Shown: one piece after another, positions 63,032 through 64,000 of the stretch
How the letters are laid out: each line of letters opens with the position of its first letter
Numbering within the stretch: the stretch's first letter is position 1
Assembly: GCF_015751785.1 (NCBI RefSeq)
Contig: NZ_JADOTY010000001.1
Span: 4,588,001 to 4,652,000 of the forward strand
Direction: 5' to 3'
Length of the DNA stretch: 64,000 nucleotides
Source of the DNA: Micromonospora vinacea
Lineage (GTDB): Bacteria > Actinomycetota > Actinomycetes > Mycobacteriales > Micromonosporaceae
Notes under the pieces: generated by a model
Databases searched by the model: none
The model's input: the letters and a program-made list of their open reading frames with translations, nothing else
Told to the model about the DNA's origin: nothing
Translations under genes and position numbers: made by a program

Positions 63032-63544
63032 GTGTCCCGTATCAGGCTGACGTGGATCGTGCTCATCGTGCTCGTCTGGGCGGCGATGATGTCGTTTGGC
63101 GGGGTCGCCGCCGAGACCGTGATGCTCTACCCGAACATCTTCGGGGACGCACCCGCCTCGCTGGACCGGGCCCGTGAGTTCCTGGTCGCCGGAGGCCCGA
63201 GCGACTACTTCCCACCGCTGGGCGCCTCGGTCGTGTTGACGAGCCTCGCCGCGACCGCCCTCACGTGGCGCAATCGGCGACTGCGGTGGTACGTCGCTGC
63301 CGCCGCGGTGGTCTTCATCGCCTGCGAGTTCCTGTTCTCGGTGGTGTTCTTCTGGCCGCGCAACGAGATCATGTTCGTCGACCCGGTCGGCACGCACTCC
63401 CCGGAGTATCTTCGCCAGGTCGCTGAGGAGTTCGTCGCCGGCCACTGGGTGCGCCTCGCCGGCGGAGCGGTGACATCCGCGCTGGCATTCACCGCCCTGC
63501 TGCGCTTCGCCCGGGAAACCGCGCCGGTACGGGTCGAGCGATGA
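63032..63544 (+). CDS. DUF1772-like membrane protein
   Basis: GTG at 63032 with AGGGAG about ten bases before; 170 residues; earlier frame (62855) is unsupported. Four membrane segments (LTWIVLIVLVWAAMMSFGG, GASVVLTSLAATALTW, WYVAAAAVVFIACEFLFSVVFFW, RLAGGAVTSALAFTALL). FWPRNEIMFVDPVGTHSPEYLRQVAEEFVAGHWVRLAG resembles the conserved core of DUF1772/anthrone-oxygenase-like proteins. Its stop overlaps the next ATG as ATGA, so both are one operon, divergent from the two-component pair. Confidence 0.75.
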   Translation: MSRIRLTWIVLIVLVWAAMMSFGGVAAETVMLYPNIFGDAPASLDRAREFLVAGGPSDYFPPLGASVVLTSLAATALTWRNRRLRWYVAAAAVVFIACEFLFSVVFFWPRNEIMFVDPVGTHSPEYLRQVAEEFVAGHWVRLAGGAVTSALAFTALLRFARETAPVRVER

Positions 63545-64000
63545 GCGCCGGGCGTCGTACTCTCGGCTTCTCGTGGCCGGCCCTGGTCGCGCTCGCCGCG
63601 TTGGCCGCACCGCGGGTGGTCCTGCACGACCTGCACGTCGTGGAGGAAGGGCGGCCCGCCGCCCTGCTGCTCGCTGTCGTACCGCTGATCTGCTGGGTGG
63701 CCGCCGTGCTGTGGCGGCGTCCGTCGCGTCCGTTCCTGACCGTGGTGGTCATCGGGGCGATCCACGGTGTCCTTCTCGCGGTTGGTCACCAGCTTCTGTG
63801 GGACGAGGCGTTCGGTGCGGCCGGCCCGAGGCTCGGGGACATTGACCCGCGGGCGCAGGAAGCGGTCTTTCGGGTGGCGGCGGTGTTTTCCAGCCTCGTC
63901 ACCGGGGTCCTCACCGGGGTGGTGGCCGGGGCGTTGGCGGCGGTGCTGAGCCGGCTCGTCATCGGGCGGCAGCGCGCCGCCGGATCGGAACGGGCCGGGG
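63541..64000 (+). CDS. Membrane protein, 3' end outside window
   Basis: ATG at 63541 overlaps the preceding stop (ATGA). The frame is open to the window end; 153 residues are visible. It has four membrane segments (LVALAALAAPRVVLHDL, LLLAVVPLICWVAAVLW, FLTVVVIGAIHGVLLAVGHQLLW, VAAVFSSLVTGVLTGVVAGALAAVL) and an amphipathic loop. No family recognised. It likely acts with the DUF1772-like protein under control of the adjacent kinase. Confidence 0.7.
   Translation, partial: MSAGRRTLGFSWPALVALAALAAPRVVLHDLHVVEEGRPAALLLAVVPLICWVAAVLWRRPSRPFLTVVVIGAIHGVLLAVGHQLLWDEAFGAAGPRLGDIDPRAQEAVFRVAAVFSSLVTGVLTGVVAGALAAVLSRLVIGRQRAAGSERAG

Overview
The window is about 70% G+C, has coding regions with near-saturated G/C third positions, and is rich in actinobacterial protein families (DUF4259, DUF1963, mycothiol-type DinB, NarL two-component pairs). 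It is best explained as chromosomal DNA of a filamentous actinomycete. Micromonosporaceae is my guess, an inference from family content only. No rRNA, complete tRNA or CRISPR array is visible.

Layout. 1-9.3 kb: a truncated membrane protein, a decayed attachment-like region, a membrane-anchored propeller-like protein, then a two-gene unit. That unit is a HupE/UreJ-like membrane protein plus a 1566-residue secreted mosaic of metallophosphatase, PQQ-type propeller and duplicated beta domains, and it ends at a strong terminator. 9.3-19 kb: a scarred accessory stretch with a PIN-domain remnant, a VOC protein, remnants of IS5, IS256 and IS630 transposases, a GT-C-like membrane protein, a frameshifted hsdM whose catalytic NPPF reads APPF, an FGE-like and a transglutaminase-like protein, two copies of a ~105-bp repeat 15.8 kb apart, and an unlisted 30-residue membrane peptide. 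19-29.9 kb: ordinary single genes (NmrA, LysR/EamA divergent pair, two-gene-scale acetyltransferase and SDR, DUF1963, lipoprotein, DinB) and an IS110 remnant.

29.9-41 kb: a catabolic regulon. One strand carries a tightly overlapping operon in the order solute-binding protein, permease, permease, ATPase, ATPase, aldehyde dehydrogenase, a 46-residue ORF, Fe-alcohol dehydrogenase. The divergent strand carries a GntR/FCD regulator, a DJ-1/PfpI protein and a meta-cleavage-type hydrolase. The genes look designed to import an organic substrate and oxidise it through alcohol, aldehyde and acid steps. The substrate is not readable from sequence; a 4-hydroxybutyrate-type route is one hypothesis.

42-59.2 kb: the most striking feature is a complete two-gene Tc (ABC) toxin locus. 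The first gene encodes a 3164-residue TcA-type pore/translocator with a peptidoglycan-binding domain at its N terminus. Nine bases later the second encodes a 2552-residue fused TcB-TcC cocoon with SpvB, TcdB-mid and RHS modules. After the RHS core comes an unfamiliar C-terminal cargo: a proline-rich linker, a possible PD-(D/E)XK-like nuclease segment and a long hydrophobic glycine/alanine-rich tail.

59.2-64 kb: DUF4259, GNAT and a small hypothetical protein, a NarL-type sensor kinase/response regulator pair, and a divergent pair of membrane proteins, the last running off the right edge.
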